This document shows positions 1 through 8,882 of a stretch of 64,000 bases of DNA, piece by piece (the stretch's first letter is position 1; each line of letters starts with the position of its first letter). The notes below the pieces were generated by a model that did not search any database, was not told the DNA's origin, and saw only the letters and a program-made list of their open reading frames with translations. Source of the stretch: Hydrogenophaga sp. A37. GTDB taxonomy: Bacteria > Pseudomonadota > Gammaproteobacteria > Burkholderiales > Burkholderiaceae_C. The DNA is taken from assembly GCF_002001205.1 (NCBI RefSeq), contig NZ_MUNZ01000073.1, positions 1 through 64,000 of the forward strand, given 5' to 3'. A program made the translations under genes and the position numbers.

Positions 1-284
1 CTCGTGGAGTCCAGCGATACCGCTTCGATCTTGATGCGCACGACCTGCGCGCGTTGCAACTCCTCGAACATGCGGTCAAGTACACCGGCCTTGGTCCAGC
101 GGTTCATGCGCGTGTAGATGGTGTGCCAGTTGCCAAACCGCTTGGGCAGTCCGCGCCACTTGCAGCCATGCTCGGCCACATAGAGGATCGCATTGACCAC
201 TTGCAGGTTGCTCAGGCTGACGTTGCCACGCTGCCTGGGCAAGCAGTGCTCAATGGTGGCGAATTGTTCGGGCGTGATCTCCAT
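1..284 (-). CDS. IS5-family transposase, N-terminal part (partial)
   Basis: This frame reads MEITPEQFATIEHCLPRQRG and continues with GCKWRGLPKRFGNWHTIY and a segment ending in SLDST. That is the N-terminal DNA-binding domain (DUF4096-like) of IS5-family transposases, often the orfA part of a two-frame gene. The ATG at 284 is the first in frame after the terminal repeat. The catalytic DDE residues are not in the window, so it cannot be said whether the enzyme is intact or made by frameshifting. Transposition of the element is its only expected role. Confidence 0.8.
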   Translation of the reverse strand, partial: MEITPEQFATIEHCLPRQRGNVSLSNLQVVNAILYVAEHGCKWRGLPKRFGNWHTIYTRMNRWTKAGVLDRMFEELQRAQVVRIKIEAVSLDST

Positions 285-337
285 GTCCGAGATTGTCCGA
301 TGCAATCGCCATAATCACAATTAGTGTTAACACGCCC
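1..337 (-). mobile_element. IS5-family insertion sequence, 5' end only (runs off the window)
   Basis: The left end of the window holds the first part of an insertion sequence whose transposase reads leftwards. The outer end is a candidate terminal inverted repeat at about 324-337 (on the minus strand it begins GGGCGTGTTAACAC). It is followed directly by CTAG at 337-340, which is also the ureB stop codon, so the element appears to have inserted in or beside that codon with a very short target duplication. The other end is outside the window, so the duplication cannot be checked. Family assignment rests on the transposase. Confidence 0.75.
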
Positions 338-645
338 TAGTTCAGCTTCCCTTGGGTGAGGGCACGAAAACCGAACACGATGCGGTCGCCCGCGAAGTCC
401 ACCAGCTCCACCGTGCGTTGTTGTCCGGGCTCGAAGCGCACGGCGGTGCCGGCTGCGATGTTCAGGCGCATGCCTTTCGCCGCATCGCGGTCGAAACCGA
501 GTGCGGCGTTGGTCTCGGCAAAGTGGTAGTGCGAGCCCACCTGAACCGGGCGGTTGGCGGTGTTCTGCACCACCAGCGTGAGCGTGCGGCGACCGGGGTT
601 GAGGGCGTGTTCGCCCTCGTCGACAAAATATTCACCGGGGATCAT
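337..645 (-). CDS. ureB: Urease subunit beta
   Basis: The 102-residue protein begins MIPGEYF and contains [15 protein letters not shown] and the [17 protein letters not shown] segment typical of UreB; its length is normal for the family. UreB is a structural subunit of the cytoplasmic nickel urease, which hydrolyses urea to ammonia and carbamate. It lies downstream of ureA and a small membrane protein on the same strand. The gene ends in TAG at 337-339, at the exact junction with an IS5-family element, where ureC would be expected next. The coding part looks intact, but the IS probably separates it from ureC and could be polar. Confidence 0.93.
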   Translation of the reverse strand: MIPGEYFVDEGEHALNPGRRTLTLVVQNTANRPVQVGSHYHFAETNAALGFDRDAAKGMRLNIAAGTAVRFEPGQQRTVELVDFAGDRIVFGFRALTQGKLN

Positions 646-655
646 GCTGACTTCC

Positions 656-817
656 TCACTTCTTCGACAGCCAGACCGCCAGCGCGATCAGCCCACCGAC
701 CGCCACAAACCCCAAGGCATCGGTGGGGTGCCAGTGGCTGCCAAACAGGCCGTGCCCGTCGTGGGCGAAGGCGGGGAGAGATCCAAGGGCAGCGAACAAC
801 GTGAGCAGCGATTTCAT
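656..817 (-). CDS. Small His-rich membrane protein between ureA and ureB
   Basis: This 53-residue ORF starts [18 protein letters not shown], a clear signal peptide or first membrane segment. It continues with [13 protein letters not shown], a cluster of four His plus an Asp, and ends with one hydrophobic segment (about residues 35-50) and two Lys. It lies between ureA and ureB, 10 bp upstream of ureB, so it is probably co-transcribed. I know of similar short ORFs at this position in related urease operons, but not of an assigned function. A role in nickel handling is only an inference from the His cluster and the location. A peptide this short has modest statistical support by itself. Confidence 0.65.
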   Translation of the reverse strand: MKSLLTLFAALGSLPAFAHDGHGLFGSHWHPTDALGFVAVGGLIALAVWLSKK

Positions 818-872
818 GTCAAGGCTCCAAAATAAAAGCAGGCGGTCGGCGCGAAATGTCTGACACCAGGAT

Positions 873-945
873 GCGGTGGAACCGGCTCCGCCGGGCCACT
901 CGCATCGCCCCCTGGGGGGTGACGCGCGCAGCGCGGCGCGGGGGG
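873..945 (-). repeat. Repeat A copy 1, touching the ureA stop codon
   Basis: This is a roughly 70-bp GC-rich element with three successive small hairpins: CCGGC-loop-GCCGG, CCCCCT-GGGGGG, and GCGC/GCGC near the G-run. The G-run ends at 945 and the ureA stop codon begins at 946. Ten further copies, one truncated piece excluded, occur in the window. Confidence 0.85.
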
Positions 946-1248
946 TTACGGTATGGGATCGTGCACCGTCACCAGCTTGGTGCCATCGGGAAATGTGGCC
1001 TCGACCTGGATGTCGGGAATCATCTCGGCAATGCCCTCCATCACGTCGGCGCGCGTGAGCACGTTGCGGCCTTCGCTCATGAGCTGGGCCACGGTCTTGC
1101 CGTCGCGCGCGCCCTCCATCACGGCGGCGGAGATCAGGGCCACGGCTTCGGGGTAGTTGAGCTTCAGGCCGCGCGCCTTGCGCCGCTCGGCCAGCAGGGC
1201 GGCGGTGAAGATCAGCAGCTTGTCTTTCTCGCGGGGGGTGAGTTCCAT
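946..1248 (-). CDS. ureA: Urease subunit gamma
   Basis: The 100-residue protein begins [17 protein letters not shown] and contains [14 protein letters not shown] and [20 protein letters not shown], with the closing VTVHDPIP. These are textbook UreA features, and 100 residues is the standard length. It is a structural subunit of the cytoplasmic urease, assembled with UreB and UreC. It heads the ureA-small ORF-ureB segment on the minus strand. ureD, which normally precedes ureA directly, is instead at 36849-37679. A repeat A copy begins immediately after the stop codon. Confidence 0.96.
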   Translation of the reverse strand: MELTPREKDKLLIFTAALLAERRKARGLKLNYPEAVALISAAVMEGARDGKTVAQLMSEGRNVLTRADVMEGIAEMIPDIQVEATFPDGTKLVTVHDPIP

Positions 1249-1303
1249 GGCACGTTCGAGGTTCGGTTGGGAGGATCTGTCAGCAAATTCCGTGCCCTGA
1301 GCC

Positions 1304-2152
1304 TCAGAGGCGGGCCAGCAGCTCCGCCTTCTTGGTGCTGAATTCGCTGTCGGTCAACATGCCCTTGGCGTGCAGGCCGGCCAGGCGCTCGATGGCGGCA
1401 AAGATGTCTGGCGAACCGGTGTCGGGCGGGTTGTCGGGCTGAAAAGCCCCGGGCATCGGGGACGGGGCTGACACGGCCATGCCGTCGCGGGAGACCACAG
1501 GCAGGCTGGCCACATCGATCAGGCCGTACTGGCTCGAAAACGACAGCGTGCCGCCCACCGATTGCTGCTGCGAGAAGCCGCCGATCTGGTGGTCCAGCGT
1601 GTCGTAGACCGTGACCGATCCGTTGACCTCGATCGCCAGGCGCCGCGCCTGCGCGAAGTAGGCGTAGCGCACGTTGTTCTGTGCGCCGGTGCTGTTGGGC
1701 CAGCGCAGGTCGGCGGGCCACCAGTCGCCACTGGTGCCGGGCGCGGGCGGAACGAACAGGCTGTTGGCGCCGAAGCCTTTGTCACTTTGGCTTTGCCCGC
1801 CGTCGCCAGCATGGTTCGCCTGAATCTGGTTGTGGTGGCTGCCGCCCTGGCGCTGGCTTTGAAAGCTGCCGCTGCGCAGCAGGTCGGGCTGGTGGGCGAT
1901 CAGGTTGGACAGCTCGCTGCAGAGGTTGTCGACCCGGCCCTTGAGGTGGTTGTTGAACATGTCCGACACCATGGTCATGCCGCCGCGCATCCACTGGCCC
2001 GAGCCGCTGAATTCGGGGTGGTTGAACTGGGCCATGCTGCCGTTGCCGTTGATCACGGATTCGAGCATGGAGAGCGTGGCGTCGAAACTGAAGCCATGGC
2101 GCTGTGCGATGTCGTTGAGGGTCTGCTGACCCTGGGGGGAGAGTTGTCGCAT
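1304..2152 (-). CDS. SHOCT-domain protein
   Basis: The 282-residue protein has a C-terminal SHOCT motif, [29 protein letters not shown] split over the last 30 residues, a short helical module found at the end of many bacterial proteins. The middle (about residues 100-170) is Gln/Ser/Gly-rich and low complexity; residues 170-240 look like a compact beta domain. No enzyme motif is visible. The start at 2152 ([16 protein letters not shown]) is chosen because the frame upstream becomes antisense to the permease-kinase gene. It lies 55 bp upstream of ureA, so co-transcription is possible. Function unknown. Confidence 0.75.
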   Translation of the reverse strand: MRQLSPQGQQTLNDIAQRHGFSFDATLSMLESVINGNGSMAQFNHPEFSGSGQWMRGGMTMVSDMFNNHLKGRVDNLCSELSNLIAHQPDLLRSGSFQSQRQGGSHHNQIQANHAGDGGQSQSDKGFGANSLFVPPAPGTSGDWWPADLRWPNSTGAQNNVRYAYFAQARRLAIEVNGSVTVYDTLDHQIGGFSQQQSVGGTLSFSSQYGLIDVASLPVVSRDGMAVSAPSPMPGAFQPDNPPDTGSPDIFAAIERLAGLHAKGMLTDSEFSTKKAELLARL

Positions 2153-2239
2153 GCTGGGGGTGTCTGGTGTGTGGCCTTGCAGTTTCGCAGAACCCCATGA
2201 AAAACACAGCCGTGGCACGAATGCTGCACAAAGCTCAGA

Positions 2240-5200
2240 GTGAACCTTGAACCCACCGTCCCAGCCAGCGCACCACCTTTGGGCGAGGCTCCCCAACGCA
2301 TCATCAAGGTGCGCCGCGACTACAACAGCTGGGTCGGCAGCGAGACCATGGAAGACTACGCGCTGCGCTACACGCCGCAGCGCTTTCGCAAGTGGAGCGA
2401 ATGGCGCGTGGCCAACACCGCGTTCGGCGCGGCCTCGTTTCTGATCCTCGAAGCCGTGGGTGCCACGCTGCTGGTGCAGTACGGCTTTGTCAACGCCGCG
2501 CTCGCCATCCTGGTCACCGGGCTCATCATCTTCCTGGCCGGCCTGCCCATCAGCATCTACGCCGCGCGCTACGGCGTCGACATGGACCTGCTCACGCGCG
2601 GCGCGGGCTTCGGCTACATCGGCTCGACCATCACCTCGCTGATCTACGCCTCGTTCACCTTCATCTTCTTCGCGCTCGAAGCAGCGGTGATGGCCTACGC
2701 GCTGGAGCTCGCACTGGACATCCCACCGGCCTGGGGTTACCTGATCTGCGCGCTGGTGGTGATCCCGCTCGTGACCTACGGCGTGTCGGTCATCAGCCGC
2801 TTCCAGGTCTGGACCCAGCCGCTCTGGCTGGTGATGATGCTCGTGCCCTTCGCGGCGGTGTGGACGCTCGATCCCGGTGCATTCTCCAATGTGGTGCATT
2901 ACGGTGGCGAATCTGGTGCGGGTGTGGACTTTGATTGGCACTTGTTTGGTGCTGCTTTGACCGTCGGCATCGCGCTCATCACACAGATGGGCGAGCAGGC
3001 CGACTACCTGCGCTTCATGCCGGCGCCCGAAAAAGGCCGGGCATGGCGCTGGTGGGCCGGCGTGCTGGCCGGCGGGCCGGGCTGGGTGATCCTGGGCGTG
3101 CTCAAGATGCTGGGCGGCGCGCTGCTCGCCTACCTGGCCATCAGCCACATGGTGCCGCCCGACCGCGCGGTGGACCCGAACCAGATGTACCTCGCGGCCT
3201 ACGAGTACGTGTTCCCGAACTACGGCTGGGCGGTGGCGGCCACGGCGCTGTTCGTGGTGGTGTCGCAGCTCAAGATCAACGTCACCAACGCCTACGCCGG
3301 CTCGCTGGCCTGGAGCAATTTCTTCTCGCGCCTCACCCACAGCCACCCGGGCCGCGTGGTCTGGGTGGTGTTCAACACGCTGATCGCCTTCATGCTGATG
3401 GAGATGAACGTGTTCCGAGCGCTGGGCGAGGTGCTGGGCCTGTACAGCAACCTCGCCATCGCCTGGATCATGGCCGTGGTGGCCGACCTGGTGATCAACA
3501 AACCCATGGGCTGGAGCCCTCCGGGCATCGAGTTCAAACGCGCCCACCTGTACGACATCAACCCCGTGGGCGTGGGTGCCATGGGCCTGGCGTCGGCGCT
3601 GTCGATCACGGCCCACATGGGCCTGATGGGCGACACCGCGCAGGCGTTTTCGGCGGTGATCGCGATGGTCACTGCGCTGGTGGCGTCGCCGCTGATCGCT
3701 TGGGCGACGCGGGGGCGCTACTACATCGCGCGCACCTCGCAATCCTGCAGCAAGGGCACTTGCGAGGGTTGTGCCGGAAGCGGGGCAGCCCATCCAGAAA
3801 CACCGCGGAACGGGCTTCGCCCGGCCGCTGGTGTTGCCCCCCTTCAGGGGGGTGACGCCGCAGGCGGCGCGGGGGGTGTTCTCAAGTGCGTGATTTGTGA
3901 GCGCGAATACGAAGCGCCGGACATGGCGCACTGCCCCGCGTACCAGGGCCACATCTGCTCGCTCTGCTGTACGCTCGACGCGCGTTGTGGCGACCTTTGC
4001 AAACCCCACGCCCGCCTCTCCGAACAGTGGCAGGGTGCGTTGCAAAAGGTGCTGCCGCAGCGCATGTGGCCCTACCTCGAAGCGGGCCTGGCGCATTACC
4101 TGCTGCTGATGCTGGTGGTGGCGCCGGTGCTCGCGGCCGTGCTCGGTCTCTTGTACCGGCAGCAGGTGCAGGGCCTGGGGCAGGGGCTCGAAGCGGTGGC
4201 CGACGCCAGCCTGCTCGACGCCGCGCTGCGCTCGGGTTTCCTGCGGGTTTACGCCGTGCTGCTGCTGATCGCGGCCACGGTGTCGTGGTGGCTGGTGCTG
4301 GCGCACAAGAGCCGCGAGGTGGCGCAGGAAGAGTCGAACCGGCAGACGCGCCTGCTCATGCAGGAGATCGACTCGCACCGCCAGACCGACGAGCAACTGC
4401 AGCGCGCGCGCCAGGTGGCCGACCAGGCCAACCAGGCCAAGAGCCGCTACATCAGCACCATCAGCCACGAGCTGCGCACGCCGCTCAACAGCATCCTCGG
4501 TTACGCCCAGCTGCTGCAGGAAGACAGCGACATGGCGCCGCACCGCGCGCAGGCCATCAAGGTCATCCACCGCGGCGGCGAGCACCTGCTCTCGCTGATC
4601 GAAGGCACGCTCGACATCGCGCGCATCGAGTCCGGCAAGCTCGCGCTCGACGTGAAGCCCATGGCCTTTGCCAACGCCATGCAAGAGGTGGCCAGCATGT
4701 TCGAGCTGCAGGCGGCGGCCAAAGGCCTGCGCTTCGTCTTCGAGACCGGCAACCGCCTGCCCGACGCCGTGCGTGCCGACGAAAAGCGCCTGCGCCAGAT
4801 CCTCATCAACCTGCTGGGCAACGCGGTGAAATTCACGCGCGAAGGCGAGGTGCGGCTGCGCGTGACGCACGCACGCGAAATGGCCGTGTTCGAGGTGCAC
4901 GACACCGGACCGGGCATGGCCGAGCAGGAGCTCGACCGGGTGTTCGAGCCCTTCGCCCGCGGCCAGGCTGAGGCGGCCGCAACCTCCGGTGTGGGCAGCA
5001 CCGGCACCGGCCTGGGCCTGACCATCGCCAAGATGTTGACCGACCTCATGGGCGGCGAAATGACCGTGCGCAGCACCCTGGGCGAAGGCGCGGTGTTCAG
5101 CGTGCGCCTGTTCCTGCCCGAGCTGCACGGCGCCGTGGTGCGGCGCGAGACGGTGGCGCCGTCGATCACGGCCTACGAGGGCGAGCGCCGTCGCGTGCTG

Positions 5201-5845
5201 GTGGTGGACAACGAAGAGAGCGACCGCGAGCTCATCGCGCGCTGGCTGCAGCCGCTGGGCTTCGAGGTGTTGCTCGCCACCAGCGGCCACGACGCGCTGG
5301 CCATCGTCGACGCGCTGAACCCGGCGGGCGATGGCGCGCCCCACGCCATCTTCATGGACCTCGCCATGCCCGGCATCGACGGCTGGGAAACGCTGCGCCG
5401 CCTGCGCGCGCGCGGCTGGGGCCATGTGCCGCTGGCCATCGTCTCGGCCAACGCGTTTGACAAGGGCCTGGACAACGACCTCGGCCACAGCCCGCAAGAC
5501 TTCTTCGTCAAACCCGTGCGGCGCGAAGACCTGCTGACCTGGCTGGGCCAGCGCCTGGGCCTGCAATGGACCCGGGGCGACACCGTGACGCCGACCGGGC
5601 CACGTGCGCTGCCCCAGGCGCCCGCCGCCAGCAGCGCGGCCGAGCTGGCGCCGCTGCTGGAGCTGGTGCGCCTGGGTTACTACAAGGGCATCGTCAACTG
5701 GCTCGACGACTGGGTGCGCCAGCGCCCCGAGCAGGCCGACTTCGCCCAGGGCCTGCGCACGCTCGCGCGCGAGTTCCGGTTTGAGGTGATCGAGCAGCGC
5801 TTGATGGCGCACGGCGCGGCGCCTGCTGTGCCCGGCGTGCCATGA
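2240..5845 (+). CDS. NCS1-type permease fused to hybrid sensor histidine kinase
   Basis: This 1201-residue protein joins two systems. Residues 1-500 resemble the purine/cytosine permease (NCS1) family, with about 12 membrane segments after an NSWVGSETMEDYALRY-type N-terminus. A Cys-rich linker follows (CEREYEAPDMAHCPAY, CSLCC; about 550-585), then two membrane segments, a coiled coil, HisKA (ISHELRTPLNS, His743), HATPase (N-box NLLGNAVKF) and a receiver domain with FMDLAMPG (Asp about 1040). It probably senses or transports a nucleobase-like compound and signals to the regulator 33 bp downstream. The start is a GTG with a weak ribosome site; ATG 2349 is an alternative. A repeat A copy lies in frame at residues about 522-546. 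The ligand is not known. Confidence 0.88.
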   Translation: MNLEPTVPASAPPLGEAPQRIIKVRRDYNSWVGSETMEDYALRYTPQRFRKWSEWRVANTAFGAASFLILEAVGATLLVQYGFVNAALAILVTGLIIFLAGLPISIYAARYGVDMDLLTRGAGFGYIGSTITSLIYASFTFIFFALEAAVMAYALELALDIPPAWGYLICALVVIPLVTYGVSVISRFQVWTQPLWLVMMLVPFAAVWTLDPGAFSNVVHYGGESGAGVDFDWHLFGAALTVGIALITQMGEQADYLRFMPAPEKGRAWRWWAGVLAGGPGWVILGVLKMLGGALLAYLAISHMVPPDRAVDPNQMYLAAYEYVFPNYGWAVAATALFVVVSQLKINVTNAYAGSLAWSNFFSRLTHSHPGRVVWVVFNTLIAFMLMEMNVFRALGEVLGLYSNLAIAWIMAVVADLVINKPMGWSPPGIEFKRAHLYDINPVGVGAMGLASALSITAHMGLMGDTAQAFSAVIAMVTALVASPLIAWATRGRYYIARTSQSCSKGTCEGCAGSGAAHPETPRNGLRPAAGVAPLQGGDAAGGAGGVLKCVICEREYEAPDMAHCPAYQGHICSLCCTLDARCGDLCKPHARLSEQWQGALQKVLPQRMWPYLEAGLAHYLLLMLVVAPVLAAVLGLLYRQQVQGLGQGLEAVADASLLDAALRSGFLRVYAVLLLIAATVSWWLVLAHKSREVAQEESNRQTRLLMQEIDSHRQTDEQLQRARQVADQANQAKSRYISTISHELRTPLNSILGYAQLLQEDSDMAPHRAQAIKVIHRGGEHLLSLIEGTLDIARIESGKLALDVKPMAFANAMQEVASMFELQAAAKGLRFVFETGNRLPDAVRADEKRLRQILINLLGNAVKFTREGEVRLRVTHAREMAVFEVHDTGPGMAEQELDRVFEPFARGQAEAAATSGVGSTGTGLGLTIAKMLTDLMGGEMTVRSTLGEGAVFSVRLFLPELHGAVVRRETVAPSITAYEGERRRVLVVDNEESDRELIARWLQPLGFEVLLATSGHDALAIVDALNPAGDGAPHAIFMDLAMPGIDGWETLRRLRARGWGHVPLAIVSANAFDKGLDNDLGHSPQDFFVKPVRREDLLTWLGQRLGLQWTRGDTVTPTGPRALPQAPAASSAAELAPLLELVRLGYYKGIVNWLDDWVRQRPEQADFAQGLRTLAREFRFEVIEQRLMAHGAAPAVPGVP
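3805..3876 (+). repeat. Repeat A copy inside the permease-kinase reading frame
   Basis: The stretch carries the same hairpin order as the intergenic copies: CGGGCTTCGCCCG, CCCCCTTCAGGGGGG, GCCGCAGGCGGC, then the G-run. It is about 72 bp, a multiple of three. It is translated as roughly NGLRPAAGVAPLQGGDAAGG and lies in the linker between permease and kinase. Confidence 0.85.
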
Positions 5846-5878
5846 ACCTGATCCCTACCTTGACCCCATGAGCCCTGC

Positions 5879-6907
5879 ATGAACCGCCTCTCCCTGCCCG
5901 AGCCACCCCGCGAGCACCTGAGCGCCGCGCTGGTGGTGCTGATCGTGGACGACGTGCCCGACAACGTCGCGCCGCTGCACGACGCGCTCGACGAAGCGGG
6001 CTACACCGTGCTGGTGGCGCTCGACGGCGAGGCCGCGATCCGCCGCGCCACGCAGGCCCTGCCCGACGTGATCCTGCTCGACGCGGTGATGCCCGGCATC
6101 GACGGCTTCGAGGTGGCGCGCCGCCTCAAGGCCGACCCGGCCACCGCCCAGATTCCCATCATCTTCATGACCGGCCTCACCGAGACCGAACACCTGGTGG
6201 CCGCGCTCGACGCGGGCGGCGCGGACTACGTGACCAAACCCATCAAGCCGCGCGAGGTGATGGCCCGCATGGGCGTGCACCTGCGTTCGGCGCGCCACGC
6301 GCGCCAGGGCGCGGTGGAGCGCCGGCAGGCACGCTACGCGCTCGACGCCTTCGGCTACGCCACGATCACCGTGCGCGAGCGCGACGGTCGCCTCATGTGG
6401 CAGACCCCGCTGGCGCGCGACCTGCTGCAGCGCTACTGCGGCACGGTGGCGCCCGACACGCCGCCCGAGGTTTTGCAATGGCTGCGCCGCCACCTGGGCG
6501 ACGCCCAGGCCCAGCGCGAGCCGCCGCGGCTCACGCTGGAGCAGGGCCCGCGCCGCCTCACCTTCCGCCTGCACCAGCGCGTGGGCGACCAGGACGGCGC
6601 CGAGGCGGTGGAAGCCCCGGGCGAGGGCGGCGACTGGCTGATCGTGATGCAGGAAACCTCGGACGCGGCCGTTCTCGAAGCCCTGGCTCAGTCCTTCGGC
6701 CTGACCGCGCGCGAGGCCGAGGTCTTGTACTGGGTGGTCAAAGGCAAGATCAACCGCGACATCGGCGACATCCTCGGATCCAGTCCGGCCACGGTCAAGA
6801 AACACCTGGAGCGCATCCACGCCAAGCTGGGCGTGGAGACGCGCACAGCGGCCGCGGCGATGGCGATCAACCGCGTGCCGCTGCTGCAGCCCTCACACGG
6901 CGCCTGA
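5879..6907 (+). CDS. Response regulator, REC and LuxR-type HTH
   Basis: This 342-residue protein has an N-terminal receiver domain (VLIVDD at 20-25, phospho-acceptor Asp68 in ILLDAVMPG, TKP Lys near 120). A middle region of about 130 residues resembles a degenerate PAS-like domain. A C-terminal LuxR/GerE helix-turn-helix follows (LTAREAEVLYWVVKGK and SPATVKKHLERIHAKLGV). It acts in the cytoplasm as a DNA-binding regulator. It follows the permease-kinase gene by 33 bp and is almost certainly its partner. Target genes are not shown by the sequence; nearby urease and purine genes are plausible candidates only by location. Confidence 0.92.
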   Translation: MNRLSLPEPPREHLSAALVVLIVDDVPDNVAPLHDALDEAGYTVLVALDGEAAIRRATQALPDVILLDAVMPGIDGFEVARRLKADPATAQIPIIFMTGLTETEHLVAALDAGGADYVTKPIKPREVMARMGVHLRSARHARQGAVERRQARYALDAFGYATITVRERDGRLMWQTPLARDLLQRYCGTVAPDTPPEVLQWLRRHLGDAQAQREPPRLTLEQGPRRLTFRLHQRVGDQDGAEAVEAPGEGGDWLIVMQETSDAAVLEALAQSFGLTAREAEVLYWVVKGKINRDIGDILGSSPATVKKHLERIHAKLGVETRTAAAAMAINRVPLLQPSHGA

Positions 6908-6925
6908 GCGCCGATGTGCCGAGGG

Positions 6926-8715
6926 CTACCGGTGGTGGTCGGAATCCGGCCGGGGTCCCGCGTGTGGCGGCCGGCAGACGAAGCTGCTGGCCACTTCCAG
7001 GCTGCCTTTGCCCTTGTAGTGGGCGACCTTCGGATAGGGGCAGAGCGGACGCGTGCGGTCCGCGGCCCAGTCGGTGGGCACTTCGGTGTTCACGCCACCG
7101 GCATTGCCGACGCCGCGCGCAGAGGCCACGATCGCGTCGGGTTCCTTCCCCCGCTCCACCCAGTCGACCAGCCGGGTCAGCATGTCGAACTGGTCGGTGG
7201 CCGGGCCGCCCGCGCAGTGACCCATGCCAGGCACGCGGTAGAAGCGTGCGAAGTTGTCGCCCGTGTTCCGCAGCACGCCCTTGTACCAGGTCTCGCTGTC
7301 ATTGACCGAGAAGATCGGGTCGCCCACGCCGTGATAGACCATGACCTTGCCGCCACGGTTGCGCAGACCCTGCATGTTGGTGGGGTCGGGCGGGGTCATG
7401 AAAGACATGGCCGACTCGGTGTAGGTGCCGTTGCTGCTGAACAGGTTGGCGTAGAGCGCGTCGATGTCGGTGTTCAGCGCGTAGTTCACACCACTGAAGC
7501 CGACCGGGTTGGCCGGTGGGATCTGCCAGATGAAGCCCAAGGCGCCGCTGTCCCGGTCCATGGCTGCCACATACTCCCAGGCAGGCACGCCGGAAGCCCC
7601 AAAACCGGTGTCGTATGGGAAGCTGGAGTAGATCAGCTTGCCATCACTGGTCTTGGGGCCGTCAAAGATCGTCTTCAACACGGTCTTCTGATCCGTGGTC
7701 AGACAGGTGCCGTCGCGCGCACCGCTGCAGGTGGGCACATCGTCGGCCAGGTTGAACACCTTCTGGCAGGCGTCCACGTCCTGCACGAGGCCGTCGCTGG
7801 CGAGGTCCAGTGCATCGCACTTGGCCAGCACCCGGCTGGCAACCAGTGCGCGCTCGGTGTTGGTCACTGCGGTGGCGAGTTCGGTGCTGTTGGTCACGGG
7901 CGACACCGTGGCCACCTTGGCGTATTCGCGGGCACCGGCCAGGTTGGCGGTGGCGGCCAGGGGCAGGTTGTAGCCGGGGGCCCCCGCCAAGATGCCGTCG
8001 TAGTCGTTGAAGTAGCGCGCCGCCGCGACCATGGCGTGGCGACCGCCGTTGGAGCAGCCCGCGAAGTAGGAGCGGTCAGGTGTTTTGCCGTAAGTGAGCT
8101 CGATGGCCTGCTTGGCCATGGGGGTCAGCTTGCCGACGGCCTGATAGCCGTAGTCCAGGCGGGCCTGTGGATCAATGCCGAAGAAGGGTGCGCCGCCACT
8201 GTGGCCGCCATCCGAACTCAATACGGCAAAACCCTGCGCCAGGGCATGGGTCAGCGGTCCACCGCCGGTGGCGCCCAGCGCGTCTCTCACCGAACCGTCG
8301 ATGCCGCCATTGCCTTGGTGCAGGAAGCGACCGTTCCAGTTCTTGGGCATGCGCATTTCAAAGCCGACCGCATAAGTGTTCCCATCCACCGCGCTGACGC
8401 GCTCGTGCACCTTGCCAGTGACCCGGCAGTGTTCCGGCACGGGTTGGGCGCCCACGGTCAGGGCGCCGGCTGCCACCGTCACCGCGGCCGTGATCTGGGT
8501 GTTGGCCAGTCCCGCCAGGGAGGTTGGCAGGCTGGCGCAGTCACCGGTGAATTGCGCGCCGGTCGCTGCGGCCAGTTGGGGGGGGGCTTGGCGGCGGTGC
8601 GGGGGAGGGCCTTGTCATCAGCGGGCGTGCTTTCGCCGCCTCCGCAGGCCGTCAACAAGGTGGCAACCGCCATGGCGGCGCTGGTGCACGCCGGGTATCT
8701 GGAACGTCGGGGCAT
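6926..8715 (-). pseudogene. Tannase/feruloyl-esterase-like lipoprotein, frameshifted in a poly-C run
   Basis: The reading frame from about 8500 down to 6926 encodes a tannase/feruloyl esterase family alpha/beta hydrolase. It has a nucleophile motif AGCSNGGRHA, GDPIFS for the acid and GMGHCAGG for the His, plus family Cys residues. The natural N-terminus is in another frame: MPRRSRYPACTSAAMAV to LLTACGGGES, a lipoprotein signal starting at 8715 behind a GAGGAG ribosome site. The two frames meet at nine C (8578-8586, read on the minus strand); ten or seven C would join them. It may be a pseudogene, a phase-variable gene or a sequencing error. The intact protein would be an exported esterase of aromatic esters. 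Confidence 0.8.
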
Positions 8716-8882
8716 GGAGTCTCCTCGGGAGGAAAGGGGTTTCGAGGCCGTTTTTGGACGGTGCTTTGATGGCATAAGTAGTTTATGTAATTAACTAAAT
8801 TGCGCGATCAGGGTTAATCCGAATCCCCAGCGACCCGTCCGCTGTACCGAACCGGTGGCGGCGCCGGTTTCATAATGGCCCG

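Noticed and set aside
2153..5812. Very long minus-strand open frame opposite the permease-kinase gene
   Set aside because: It is His/Arg/Gln-rich, lacks any domain, and is the antisense image of a GC-rich coding frame. Only its last part, from 2152 to 1304, is a real gene.
6914..8794. Plus-strand 626-residue open frame opposite the tannase-like gene
   Set aside because: The minus strand carries clear hydrolase motifs; the plus frame is a GC-driven shadow.
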